A DNA stretch of 64,000 nucleotides, from the NCBI GenBank assembly GCA_003134785.1, contig PLCN01000002.1:62219-126218 (forward strand), given 5' to 3'. The position numbers and the translations under genes were made by a program. Source of the stretch: Spartobacteria bacterium. GTDB taxonomy: Bacteria; Verrucomicrobiota; Verrucomicrobiia; Chthoniobacterales; UBA10450. Below the pieces are notes generated by a model. It was not told the DNA's origin, ran no database searches, and saw only the letters and a program-made list of their open reading frames with translations. Position 1 is the stretch's first letter; each line of letters opens with the position of its first letter. Shown here piece after piece: positions 8,549 through 16,910 of the stretch.

Positions 8549-9474
8549 AATCGTTGGAGGAAGGAATACAATCCGTCGAAGCACGCTCCGCCGCGCTGGA
8601 GGAGTTCATCATCTGATATTCCAATCTTCGCCCAGCCCTTCAGCACGCGGTCGATGCCAATACATTCGTTACGCTGGAACTTTTCATCGCCGAGGTCGGC
8701 ATCGTGGACCATCTCGCCGATTTTCCGCAGGGATTTGTCGGCGATAGAGAAACGTCGCAGTAAAGTTTCGAAAGAACAGTCTTCGCCGTGATGCGAAAAT
8801 TCCACGGCCGGAAAGTCGAAGGGAAGCGCCTTGGGCGCGAGGTCTGCGGACGGCGCAAAAACAAAAGTGGCGGTCGAATCGATAAAGCGCCGAATCAGCC
8901 ACGCCGAAGCCACGCGATCAATTTCGGGCCGCGGACGCGTCACCCACGTTTTGCCCTGAAAATCTTTGGGATCGAGTTTCGGGGCGGCTGTGTTCTTGGG
9001 CCGCGCCGAGCTTTGAATCCGTTGCAGCAAAATCTCGGCATCGTGACCGCGGGGAGCGTTAAAGAAATCGACCTCGCGAATCCTGCGAAACTCTTTCTTT
9101 AGCGTCTCCACCTCTTCGGCGAACTGTGCGTCGCGCCTCTTTTTAGCTCCCCTTCGATTCAAAGCGCGCAGCGAGTTGGCGAGCTCCGCATATTGAGCGT
9201 CCCGAGCGGCATTGAAGAGGCCAATAAGTTTTTCGTCGGTGAGCCCCTCGATTTCCTGCGCACGGACGAGGGTCGATTCGCCGCCATAGTCCTTCACCTG
9301 CTTCGCCAGCCATTGAAACAGTTCGTACTGTCCCGCCCTGTCCGGCATCAGATAAGTGGAGGTCTTGATCTGGATCGCGCCGGATTTTTTCAGCTTCCGC
9401 CAGACTGCGACCCGCTCAGTCTTATGGGTGGCGGGCAGACTGTAGAGAAGTAGGAGCCAGGAGAGTTTGTCCAT
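8545..9474 (-). CDS. chrB: Chromate resistance protein ChrB
   Basis: Cytoplasmic protein of about 309 residues associated with ChrA; in characterised systems ChrB senses chromate and controls expression of the operon. N-terminal residues WLLLLYSLPATHKTERVAVWRKLKKSGA and the STYLMPDR segment match the ChrB N-terminal domain, and the C-terminal domain carries TWVTRPRPEIDRVASAWLIRRFID, PAVEFSHHGEDCSFE and the closing MVHDADLGDEKF. The ATG at 9474 is chosen; a GTG two codons upstream is possible. It overlaps chrA by 4 bp. Confidence 0.93.
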   Translation of the reverse strand: MDKLSWLLLLYSLPATHKTERVAVWRKLKKSGAIQIKTSTYLMPDRAGQYELFQWLAKQVKDYGGESTLVRAQEIEGLTDEKLIGLFNAARDAQYAELANSLRALNRRGAKKRRDAQFAEEVETLKKEFRRIREVDFFNAPRGHDAEILLQRIQSSARPKNTAAPKLDPKDFQGKTWVTRPRPEIDRVASAWLIRRFIDSTATFVFAPSADLAPKALPFDFPAVEFSHHGEDCSFETLLRRFSIADKSLRKIGEMVHDADLGDEKFQRNECIGIDRVLKGWAKIGISDDELLQRGGACFDGLYSFLQRL

Positions 9475-9568
9475 TGCCACTATCAGGGTTATACGTATTT
9501 CTACAGCGGGTTGGGCTTACATCCACGTCGATTAGCGCGCGCGAATCCTCAAAGTAACAAACAACATC

Positions 9569-9880
9569 ATGAAAAAAACTATCACATCATCGGTCCTGGC
9601 TGTGAGTCTGGCGCTTTGTTTGCCACTCGCATTGGCTAAGGAAAAAGAGCACGAAGAAGAAAACATCACTAAATCTGACGTTCCCGCCGCGGTCCAGAAG
9701 GCTGCCGACACGGAGGCAAAGGGCGGCAAAATTGTCCGCTGGGAAAAGGAGGGCGGCAACTACGAGGTCGTTATCGAAAAGAACGGCAAAGAGCGGGGTG
9801 TGAAAATGGACGCCACGGGCAAGGTGCTAAGCAAGCACGAGGAGAGCAAGGAAAAGGGCGAGAAGCACGAGAAACATTAG
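9569..9880 (+). CDS. Small exported PepSY-like protein
   Basis: It has 103 residues with a signal peptide (MKKTITSSVLAVSLALCLPLALA). The mature chain contains SDVPAAVQKAADTEAKGGKI, VRWEKEGGNYEVVIEKNGKE and VKMDATGKVLSKHEE, the pattern of the PepSY-like (beta-lactamase-inhibitor-like) fold, which usually sits in the periplasm and modulates proteases or binds small ligands. The tail is Glu/Lys/His-rich. It is divergent from chrB by 94 bp and followed by two other exported proteins, so these may form a periplasmic set. Function unknown. Confidence 0.8.
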   Translation: MKKTITSSVLAVSLALCLPLALAKEKEHEEENITKSDVPAAVQKAADTEAKGGKIVRWEKEGGNYEVVIEKNGKERGVKMDATGKVLSKHEESKEKGEKHEKH

Positions 9881-9931
9881 ACAGACCAAGGTTCTGGAGC
9901 GTTCCCGCGCTCCAGAATCAGCACCTTGTAA

Positions 9932-10858
9932 ATGAAAAAACACTTGATCACATTGGCGCTTCTTGGCGCCTCCAGCCTCACGGCGCTCGCGGATCTCGAC
10001 ACCGCAAAAATCGATCAGCTCACCGGGCTCAAAGGCAAAATGAATCAGGCGGAAGGCGTCTACAAAGTCACCTTCCCGCGCGACGACGTGAAAGTGTCGG
10101 TGGCGGGCTGGCAGATGCCGCCGTTCATGGGGCTGGGGACATGGGCCGCATTCCAAGGAACGAACGACAAAGCGATGATGATGGGCGACACCGTTTTGTT
10201 CGAAGATGAGGTCAACCCCGTGATGTCAGCAGCGTTCGACAACGGGCTGAGCGTGACCGCGCTGCATAACCATTTCTTCTTCGATGAGCCGAAGGTTTAT
10301 TTTATGCACATCGGTGGCGAAGGCAGCGCAGAGAAGTTGGCCGGAGCAGTGAAGAAGGTTTACGACACGATCAAAATGATCCGCGGACCCAATGCAAAGC
10401 CGGCGAACACATTTGGTCAGCAGGACATCGAGAAGGGACCGTTACCCAAAAAGAATTCGATCACGCCTGCGCCGCTGAATGAGATCTTCGCCATGCAAGG
10501 CGACGCGAAGGACGGCATGGTGAAGTTCACGATCGGCAAGAAATCGAAAATGCACGGCATGGAGATTGGCAAAGAGATCGGTGTCAATACTTGGGCGGCG
10601 TTCGCGGGTGCAGACGACAATGCGATCGTCGATGGCGACTTCGCTGTGACCGAAGATGAATTGCAACCGGCACTCAAAACGCTGCGCCAGGCCGGGATAA
10701 ATATTGTCGCCATTCACTCGCACATGACGCACGAAAATCCGCGCATTCTCTTTCTGCATTACTGGGGCAGAGGCTCAGCCAACGATCTGGCGAACGCGGT
10801 CAAAGGCGCGCTGCTCGTGACGGGAGTATCGGGCGTTACGACATCGGCATCGAATTGA
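9932..10858 (+). CDS. Exported protein with two DUF1259 domains (LppY/LpqO family)
   Basis: Secreted protein of 308 residues with a signal peptide (MKKHLITLALLGASSLTALA). It is an internal duplication. Domain 1 (about 30-160) has LGTWAAFQGTNDKAMMMGD, VTALHNHFFFDEPKVYFMH and domain 2 (about 175-295) has VNTWAAFAGADDNAIVDGD, IVAIHSHMTHENPRILFLH. The paired HNHF/HSHM histidine clusters are the family hallmark and could bind metal. The biochemical role of the family is not established. It overlaps no neighbour but the next gene starts 50 bp later. Confidence 0.88.
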   Translation: MKKHLITLALLGASSLTALADLDTAKIDQLTGLKGKMNQAEGVYKVTFPRDDVKVSVAGWQMPPFMGLGTWAAFQGTNDKAMMMGDTVLFEDEVNPVMSAAFDNGLSVTALHNHFFFDEPKVYFMHIGGEGSAEKLAGAVKKVYDTIKMIRGPNAKPANTFGQQDIEKGPLPKKNSITPAPLNEIFAMQGDAKDGMVKFTIGKKSKMHGMEIGKEIGVNTWAAFAGADDNAIVDGDFAVTEDELQPALKTLRQAGINIVAIHSHMTHENPRILFLHYWGRGSANDLANAVKGALLVTGVSGVTTSASN

Positions 10859-10908
10859 ATCCCGGCTGCTTTCGCCGTGTGCTTCAAAAACGACCCGGAC
10901 CGAGCCAG

Positions 10909-11898
10909 ATGAAACAACTGACACTCAGCATTGTCATCGCGATTCTCGCCGATCATCTCGCTGCGGCCGAACCTGGTGGCCCGCGGATCGAATTGAAACA
11001 GACCATCCCGCTGCCCGGAGTCGAAGGACGGATTGATCACTTCGATCTCGACGCCGCGGGCGAAAGGTTGTTCGTTTGCGCGCTTGGCAACAACACCGCC
11101 GAAGTGCTCGATTTGCGCAAGGGTGAGCGCATTTATTCGATCAGCGGCCTCGGAGCGCCCCAGAGTCTCGCTTATGTTCCCGAACTAAACCGGCTCTTCA
11201 TCGCGAACGATAAAGGAGGGCTGGTCAATATGTATGACGCCAAGTCCTGGCAGCTTCTCGGTTCAGCGGACTTCCAGGATGACGCGGACAACGTGCGTTA
11301 TGACAGTGCCACGAAACAAATTTTCGTGGGCTTTGGCGACGGCGGAATTGGCGTGATCAACGCGACCGATGGCAAACGCGCGGGCTCGATCAAACTCGCC
11401 GCGCACCCGGAAGCTTTTGCACTGGAGAGACACGGGCATCGAATTTTCGCAAATGTGCCGAGCGCCCATCAGGTGGCGGTGATTGACCGCGATAAGGGCG
11501 AAGTAATCTCGGCGTGGAAGAGTGATGGCGCCGCCGCAAACTTTCCGATGGCGCTCGACGAAGCCAACCACCGGCTGTTCATCGCATGCCGCAATCCCGC
11601 AAAGCTGGTCGTCCTTAACACCGACTCAGGAGACACCGTGACGACGCTCGATATTGCGGGCGATGCTGACGAGGTTTTCTATGACGCAAAGCGACGCCGC
11701 CTTTACGCGATATGTGGAGCTGGCTCCGTCGACATCATTGAGCAAACAGATTCGGATCATTACAAACTTGCTGTGAAAGTTCCCACGGCAAACGGTGCGC
11801 GCACCGGCCTTTTCGTCCCAGAGCGAGATGATCTGTTCATCGCGGTGCCTCACCGCGGCACGCAGGCCGCGGAGATTCGGCGATATCAAGTGAGGTAA
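10909..11898 (+). CDS. Exported YncE-like beta-propeller protein
   Basis: It has 329 residues from the ATG at 10909, with a signal peptide (MKQLTLSIVIAILADHLAAA). The frame could open at 10855, but that adds a positively charged leader overlapping the previous gene. Repeated blade motifs are visible: RIDHFDLDAAGERLFVCALG, LAYVPELNRLFIANDKGG, VRYDSATKQIFVGFGDGG, PMALDEANHRLFIACRNP and VFYDAKRRRLYAICGAG, giving about six or seven blades. Such YVTN/YncE propellers bind partners or small molecules outside the cytoplasm. The specific ligand is unknown. Confidence 0.83.
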   Translation: MKQLTLSIVIAILADHLAAAEPGGPRIELKQTIPLPGVEGRIDHFDLDAAGERLFVCALGNNTAEVLDLRKGERIYSISGLGAPQSLAYVPELNRLFIANDKGGLVNMYDAKSWQLLGSADFQDDADNVRYDSATKQIFVGFGDGGIGVINATDGKRAGSIKLAAHPEAFALERHGHRIFANVPSAHQVAVIDRDKGEVISAWKSDGAAANFPMALDEANHRLFIACRNPAKLVVLNTDSGDTVTTLDIAGDADEVFYDAKRRRLYAICGAGSVDIIEQTDSDHYKLAVKVPTANGARTGLFVPERDDLFIAVPHRGTQAAEIRRYQVR

Positions 11899-12208
11899 AG
11901 GCGGCGGTTCTCAAATCGTTGCGAACTCGCAGTATTGGCAAGCACTGGTGTGTTTGGCTAAATCGGCAGCGCGAGCAGCTGGCCATCGCATCTTTCTACT
12001 TTTCAAAAGGGCGGGCCGCTCGCAGCGGTGCCGGCGACCCTGGGGGTGGGCGGCGCGATGATGGCTGTGGCTGGAATATTCTTCTTCAGCCCGCGTCGCC
12101 GCTTTGGTTATTAGGGTCGTGATATCGATCACGGGCTTGTTGCTGCTGCGCCGCCAATTGGAGCGAAGCGCCGCCGCGCTCTAGCACGCGAATCGCTTTA
12201 GGAAGGGG
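11899..12208. other. Gene-free stretch before the histidine kinase gene
   Basis: About 310 bp. No convincing gene was seen. One frame on the plus strand reads a short hydrophobic stretch (VGGAMMAVAGIFFFSPRRR) near 12050-12110 that could be the remnant of a membrane or surface-anchor tail, but it has no start or family match. A B-type repeat fragment (GGCGGCGGTTCTCAAATCG) is at 11900. A usable ribosome site (GGAAGGGG) precedes 12209. Confidence 0.4.
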
Positions 12209-13348
12209 ATGGACACTTTGGTTTCGCCACCATTCGTGCCACCAGCCATTCGCGAGAAAAGTTCGCCGGAGAGCTGGGTTGGCCGCGCGGTCATGCCCGC
12301 GAACATTGCCCTGGAGAAAGCCTCCCGGGTTAGTGTGATGGTGCTTTCCTTGATCTGGATCGGCCTGGTGGGTCTGGTCGATTACTGGACCGGCTACGAT
12401 CGGTCGATGCTGATCTTTTATCTCATTCCCATTACGTTGGGGACTTGGTTTGTCGGCCGCAACTTTGGGATGTTCCTGTCTGGTTTGAGCGTTGGCACTT
12501 CCATCCTGACCGATATCGCCTCGGGCATTCCAGAGGTGCGATATTGGAATCCGGCGGTGGGGCTGGCATCGTACGCGATCTTTGTCTGGCTCCTGGCGCG
12601 GTGGCGCGGCTCGCTTCGGCAAATGGACGAGCGGGTGCGTCTCCGCACGGCCGATCTCCAGGAGGAGATTCTGGAACGGATGCGGATCGAAAAAGAAATG
12701 GCCGAGGTCACGGAGCGGGAACGGCGGCGGCTGGGCCACGATTTGCACGACAGTCTTTGCCAACACCTCACCGGCACCGCGCTGGCCGCCCAGGTGCTTC
12801 GAGCGAAGCTCAACTCGAAGCTGGCTGAAGAAGCGGTGGAGGCAGGAAAGCTCGTCGAATTAGTCGAAGAAGGAATCGATCTCACGCGCAGCCTGGCCCG
12901 GGGATTATTTTCTCCCGATCTGGAGCGGGGCGGACTGGCAGCCGCCTTGGAAGATTTGGCTCACAGCACAGAAGAGCGCACCGGGATTCATTGTGAATTT
13001 CACCACGACGAAAGCCAGATCGGTTCCGGTGACGCCGCGGTGCTGACGCAATTGTATCGCATTGCCCAGGAAGCGGTGGCCAATGCAGTGAAGCACGCTC
13101 GAGCGCGTCGAATCGTGGTCGAACTCGACGCGGCGGATGGCGAGTTGACGCTTAATGTTTTTGATGACGGCGTGGGACTCGGAGACGCGAGCGAGACACA
13201 CGGGCTCGGCCTTAAGATGATGCGCCACGGAGCCACTTTGATCGGAGCGGATTTCAAGGCGTCGCGTCAGAACCCGGCGGGGACCATCATTTCCTGCGTC
13301 CTACCGCAAGGTGCGGGACCGGACAGAAAGTATCGCGATGAAATCTGA
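12209..13348 (+). CDS. Membrane sensor histidine kinase, NarL-type (HisKA_3)
   Basis: It has 379 residues. An N-terminal membrane region (about 40-130) carries three or four hydrophobic segments with no large periplasmic loop, so the signal is probably membrane-borne or intracellular. A short coiled coil (MDERVRLRTADLQEEILERMR) leads to the HisKA_3 helix ERERRRLGHDLHDSLCQHL, where the phospho-accepting residue should be His180 in LHD. The ATPase domain has LYRIAQEAVANAVKHA (N box), FDDGVGLG and THGLGLKMMRHGA (G boxes). A ribosome site AAGGGG precedes the ATG. The response regulator gene overlaps its 3' end by 11 bp, so the two are a cognate pair. Confidence 0.93.
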   Translation: MDTLVSPPFVPPAIREKSSPESWVGRAVMPANIALEKASRVSVMVLSLIWIGLVGLVDYWTGYDRSMLIFYLIPITLGTWFVGRNFGMFLSGLSVGTSILTDIASGIPEVRYWNPAVGLASYAIFVWLLARWRGSLRQMDERVRLRTADLQEEILERMRIEKEMAEVTERERRRLGHDLHDSLCQHLTGTALAAQVLRAKLNSKLAEEAVEAGKLVELVEEGIDLTRSLARGLFSPDLERGGLAAALEDLAHSTEERTGIHCEFHHDESQIGSGDAAVLTQLYRIAQEAVANAVKHARARRIVVELDAADGELTLNVFDDGVGLGDASETHGLGLKMMRHGATLIGADFKASRQNPAGTIISCVLPQGAGPDRKYRDEI

Positions 13349-14024
13349 TTTTCTGGCGCGGAAAAGTCGCGTGTTCATTGTCGACGATCACCCGCTAGTG
13401 CGCGACGGCTTGAGCACTCTGATCAATCAAGAGAGCGACCTCGAGGTGTGCGGCGCTGCGGAAGACGCGATCTCAGCCCTGCCGGCGATCGCGGCGAGCC
13501 GGCCGCATATCGCGTTGATCGATATTTCGCTCAAGAACACGTCCGGTTTGGAATTGATCAAGGACTTGAAAATCCAGCAGCCCTCCGTGGCGCTGATCGT
13601 AGTCTCGATGCACGACGAGATGCTTTACGCAGAGCGCGCGTTGCGCGCGGGCGCCCGCGGTTACATCATGAAGCGGGAGACGACCAGGAATGTGCTCACC
13701 GCTATCCGTCGTGTGCTCGAAGGCGGTGTTTACCTGAGCGATAACGTGGTGACGCGGATGGCAAGCCTCGTGGCCGGACAACGCCAGCGCGAATCGATCA
13801 GCGCCGAGCGCGTGGAGCGATTGAGCGATCGGGAGCTTGAGATTTTTCGTCTTCTTGGACGGGGCCTGGCCACTTCGGAGATTGCGGGCATTTTGCACAT
13901 CAACTTCAAAACGATCCAAGCCTACTGCGCGCGCGCCAAAGAAAAACTCGGCCTGACCACTGCGATCGAGCTGCGGCGCGCGGCCACGAGATGGGAAGAT
14001 CAGCACGGCGCCGCCACGGCCTGA
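13338..14024 (+). CDS. Response regulator, NarL/FixJ family
   Basis: It has 228 residues. The receiver domain (about 9-130) has the acidic pair in FIVDDHPLVRDGL, the phospho-accepting Asp62 in IALIDISL, and the conserved Lys in YIMKRETT. A LuxR-type helix-turn-helix follows (about 155-215: ERLSDRELEIFRLLGRGLAT, INFKTIQAYCARAKEKLGL). The ATG at 13338 lies inside the kinase gene's last codons; an upstream GTG at 13311 would add nine unconserved residues. It is expected to be phosphorylated by the adjacent kinase and to act as a DNA-binding activator. A pilin-like gene lies 96 bp downstream, a candidate target. Confidence 0.93.
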   Translation: MKSDFLARKSRVFIVDDHPLVRDGLSTLINQESDLEVCGAAEDAISALPAIAASRPHIALIDISLKNTSGLELIKDLKIQQPSVALIVVSMHDEMLYAERALRAGARGYIMKRETTRNVLTAIRRVLEGGVYLSDNVVTRMASLVAGQRQRESISAERVERLSDRELEIFRLLGRGLATSEIAGILHINFKTIQAYCARAKEKLGLTTAIELRRAATRWEDQHGAATA

Positions 14025-14120
14025 GAAATTGCCCGCGAAGCGTTTGTAGGGCTGCGCCTTACACGAAGACGCGGCGCACCTGCGTCCCCACTGGTCTCTT
14101 GGTTGCTGAACACAGGAGGC

Positions 14121-14522
14121 ATGAAAGAGTTGCCTTCTGCAAAGTTCAACCACGGCTTCACGCTGGTGGAAATAATGATCGTCGTTTCGATCATCGCCAT
14201 GCTCGCTGCGCTCGCCGTGCCGGGATTTCTCCGCGCGCGCAAGCGCTCGCAAGCCAGCCGGATCATTAACGACTTGCGCTTGATCGACTCGGCCGTGGAT
14301 CAATACGCGATCGAAAATAACAAGCCCACCGGCGCAGCCCTCGCGATCTCGGATTGGACCAAATATCTCAAAGCCGGCACGAACCTCTACCTGACGGGAA
14401 CGGACATTTTCGGAAACACCTATGGCGCACAGACAGTCGACTCGCTTCCCTCCGTCCCCACAGCTTCCAAGACCGCGCTTTCGGATGTGACCGACAACAC
14501 CTTCTGGTCGCCTTATAACTGA
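14121..14522 (+). CDS. Pilin-like protein with prepilin N-terminus
   Basis: It has 133 residues. The class III leader is MKELPSAKFNHG followed by the prepilin peptidase site and helix FTLVEIMIVVSIIAMLAAL, ending AVPGFLRARKRSQA. The mature start FTLVE, with Glu at position +5, is diagnostic of type IV pilin or type II secretion pseudopilin. The C-terminal part has DLRLIDSAVDQYAIEN and a short globular region. The ribosome site AGGAGG sits only one base before the ATG at 14121; a TTG at 14103 is an alternative start. No assembly ATPase or prepilin peptidase gene lies nearby, so it is probably a minor or orphan pseudopilin of a machine encoded elsewhere. Confidence 0.85.
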   Translation: MKELPSAKFNHGFTLVEIMIVVSIIAMLAALAVPGFLRARKRSQASRIINDLRLIDSAVDQYAIENNKPTGAALAISDWTKYLKAGTNLYLTGTDIFGNTYGAQTVDSLPSVPTASKTALSDVTDNTFWSPYN

Positions 14523-14603
14523 TCGCCCCCTCCGGCCGGACTATCGTCCGTCTCCGCGGACCGCCTAGACAGAAGTAGCCGCACGGGTTACCAATGCGAA
14601 GGA

Positions 14604-14924
14604 ATGATCGGCCCGGCTAAAATCTATTTCATTATTTTCGGCCTGCTCACGATCGTGGGCGGGGTGATAGGGTACCTCAAAGCTGGCAGCACCGCGTCGA
14701 TCATCGCCGGCTCAATTTCTGGAATTCTCTTGCTGGTCGCGGCCTATTTTCTTCCCGGCCATTTGGCACTTGGTCTTGCGATCGCCGCCGTTGTCTCGAT
14801 CGCGCTGGCCGGCCGGTTCGTGCCGGCGTTCATTAAGACCGGGCACGTCATGCCGGCGGGGTTGATGTCGGTTCTAAGCGTGATCGGCGTCATCGTGTCG
14901 ATCGTCGCCTGGATCAAGAAATAA
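14604..14924 (+). CDS. Small membrane protein, TMEM14 family
   Basis: It has 106 residues forming four hydrophobic helices: IYFIIFGLLTIVGGVIGYLKAGS, IIAGSISGILLLVAAYFLP, LALGLAIAAVVSIALAGRFV and LMSVLSVIGVIVSIVAWIKK. The GYLKAGSTAS and GRFVPAFIKTG segments match the UPF0136/TMEM14 pattern shared between bacteria, plastids and mitochondria, whose members are implicated in lipid or haem-precursor export. The precise substrate in bacteria is unknown. It begins 81 bp after the pilin gene and ends 6 bp before the next gene, so it is likely cotranscribed with the latter. Confidence 0.82.
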   Translation: MIGPAKIYFIIFGLLTIVGGVIGYLKAGSTASIIAGSISGILLLVAAYFLPGHLALGLAIAAVVSIALAGRFVPAFIKTGHVMPAGLMSVLSVIGVIVSIVAWIKK

Positions 14925-14930
14925 CCGAGC

Positions 14931-16295
14931 GTGGCCAGATTTCGTCTGAGGACGCTGCGTTTTTTCACGCTCGTTCTGTTCTCCGCCGTGCTCGCGGCCA
15001 TTGTTCTGCGATGGATCTCGCTCGAACGATGGCACCGGACACAAGCCATCGCCCCGGAGGAACTGATCGAAGTCGTCATTCCGGAAAAAACTCCGGCGCC
15101 ATCACAGCCGGGCAGACCGCCGGTGATCACGGGCCGGCTCGATACCGCGCGTCTTTTCAGCGGCATCACGGTGCACGCGGCGGTGGATCCGATCCCGGGC
15201 GGCGCGGCTTCCGACGAACGCGCCGATCCGCAGAGTTACGTTCTCGACTTGAAATTGCATGCGCGGGTCCCGGCACCGAACAAGACAATCGAAGAGCTGG
15301 CCAAAGTCAGCCCCGATCTTCCAAGACTGCTTCCCGGATTGGCCGCGATGCTCACACCGGATTCGGTCTCGCCTTTTTTCAAGGAGCTTTACGACACGAA
15401 GCTGAAACTTCTGCAGCAAAATCTTGTTCGGCTCGATCAACTGCTTTCGCGCCACAATTTTTACGATTGCCAGACGGTCCTGCAATTGCGGCATCCGGAA
15501 AGCCATCGCCGCGCGGTCTTGTTGCAAGCCGATATGGATGTCGACGCCGATGGTTCCGATTCCGACCGGCTTCCGACGGGCTCGGGGGCGTCGGCAAATT
15601 TCAAACCGGTCACCAGCTTTCGTTGGGCGAAGAAAAGTCCGATCCCCAATCCTTATTTGACGGTCCTGGAAGAAAAGCAGAAACGCTATGAAGGAGAGCT
15701 ATCAGTCAAGGGGACCACAGCGGAGCGCAAACGTGAATTGAAGGGCGCGATCTCGGAACTGCGGGACGAGATGGAGTCGCTCAAGAGATACAGCTTCTTG
15801 ATTGGCGCGACTGATCCCTACATCGTGCTGCCTTCGGGGCTGGGGAAAGCCGACGGCGGGAAAGTCGGCGATTATGTGGTGGTCGTTTTCGGCGACCGGA
15901 TTTTCCCCGCGGTCGTAGGCGACATCGGTCCATCGGACAAAACAGGTGAAGCGTCATTGCGGATCGCGAAGGAAATCAACGCGATGGCCACGCCGAATAA
16001 CCGGCCGGTGAGCGATCTAAAAGTGACGTATCTGATTTTTCCCGGCACGGCTGAGACGCCTTTCGGCCCGCCCGATCTGGAGAAGCTGCAAGCGCGTTGC
16101 GAGACGCTGGTGAAAGAGATTGGCGGGGCGGCGGTTCCGCTCCATCACTGGGAAAATATTATTCCGCCGTTGCCAACGCCGACTCCGAGTCCGTCGCCGA
16201 CTGCAACGCCGTCGGTAGCCATGTCGCCTGGAGCGTCGCCTGGTTCGACCTTTGCGTTTCCCCTTCCGTCTGCCAGCGCATCGCCTTCGCCGTAA
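14931..16295 (+). CDS. Membrane-anchored GH75 chitosanase-like protein
   Basis: It has 454 residues from a GTG start. One N-terminal transmembrane segment (about 11-30) anchors it, with a long extracytoplasmic part ending in a Pro/Thr/Ser-rich tail (about 412-454). Residues about 175-350 resemble family GH75 chitosanases: DMDVDADGSDSDR, TSFRWAKKSPIPNPY, DPYIVLPSGLG, and GDIGPSDKTGEASLRIA. The last segment places an Asp (331) and a Glu (340) nine residues apart, the spacing of the catalytic acid pair I recall for GH75. About 50 residues (245-290) form a helical, charged insertion not typical of fungal members. If active it would cut chitosan or a related aminosugar polymer outside the cell. 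Confidence 0.65.
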   Translation: MARFRLRTLRFFTLVLFSAVLAAIVLRWISLERWHRTQAIAPEELIEVVIPEKTPAPSQPGRPPVITGRLDTARLFSGITVHAAVDPIPGGAASDERADPQSYVLDLKLHARVPAPNKTIEELAKVSPDLPRLLPGLAAMLTPDSVSPFFKELYDTKLKLLQQNLVRLDQLLSRHNFYDCQTVLQLRHPESHRRAVLLQADMDVDADGSDSDRLPTGSGASANFKPVTSFRWAKKSPIPNPYLTVLEEKQKRYEGELSVKGTTAERKRELKGAISELRDEMESLKRYSFLIGATDPYIVLPSGLGKADGGKVGDYVVVVFGDRIFPAVVGDIGPSDKTGEASLRIAKEINAMATPNNRPVSDLKVTYLIFPGTAETPFGPPDLEKLQARCETLVKEIGGAAVPLHHWENIIPPLPTPTPSPSPTATPSVAMSPGASPGSTFAFPLPSASASPSP

Positions 16296-16314
16296 CTATG
16301 GCGGGCGGAAGGAA

Positions 16315-16378
16315 TGTAGAAGTGCTTGTGCCAAACACCTATTGTCTTCGTTAGGCGCTTGGCCCAAGCGCTTCTACA
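16315..16378. repeat. Short inverted repeat, family D copy 1
   Basis: Outer ends TGTAGAAGTGCTTG and CAAGCGCTTCTACA are inverted complements; the copy is interrupted by about 30 bp including a second GGCGCTTGG. A compact copy is at 35208. It follows the GH75-like gene and may act as a transcription stop. Confidence 0.75.
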
Positions 16379-16396
16379 TTTGTCAGAGCTTCTATC

Positions 16397-16910
16397 ATGA
16401 GCAAGGCCTTCACGCGCGAGGAAACCGACGGACCGGACATTCCCGATCTTCCGCCGCTAGGCTCGGCGCTTTCTCCCGGCGCCAGGAACTACATCACGGC
16501 CGCAGGCGCGCAGAAGTTACGCGACGAACTTCAGCGCGCGGTCGAAATCACGCGGCCATCACTTGCGAGTTTATCGGACGATCCTGAGGCGAAGCGGCAA
16601 CTGGCCCGGCTCGACCAGCGAATCGCGCAACTCGAGGAAAGTTTGCAGTCGGCCGAAATCGTCACGCCTCCGATTGGCGCAGCGGAGATTGTCCGCTTCA
16701 GCGCTACAGTGGTGGTAAGGGAAAGCGACGGGTGCGAAGCGACCTACCGGATCGTGGGCGTAGATGAGATCGACATCGAACGCGGGTGGGGTTAGTTGGC
16801 TGTCGCCGATCGCGAAGGCGCTCTTGAACAACAAGCGCGGCCAGAGAGTGCCCTTTAAATTTCCGTCGGGTGAAGAAACACTGGAGATCATCGATATTCG
16901 ATATGAATGA
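16397..16910 (+). pseudogene. GreA/GreB-like transcription elongation factor, frameshifted near the 3' end
   Basis: GreA/GreB proteins bind the RNA polymerase secondary channel and stimulate cleavage of backtracked RNA. The first 132 codons give the helical N-terminal hairpin (AAGAQKLRDELQRA, LARLDQRIAQLEESLQSAEIV) and then the start of the C-terminal domain (TYRIVGVDEIDIERGW), where the frame meets TAG at 16793. In the next frame, from about 16789, the missing family C-terminus is intact: VSWLSPIAKALLNNKRGQRV then FKFPSGEE and IIDIRYE, stopping at 16910. One extra G in the run of four at 16786-16789 explains this. It may be a genuine mutation or a sequencing error. No ribosome site is obvious at 16397. 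The next gene starts within the restored end. Confidence 0.88.

Noticed and set aside
12050-12110. PEP-CTERM-like sorting tail (VGGAMMAVAGIFFFSPRRR)
   Set aside because: No PEP motif, no upstream gene in frame; probably chance.
13473-14303. 276-codon minus-strand frame over the response regulator and pilin genes
   Set aside because: Antisense shadow with no family signal or ribosome site.
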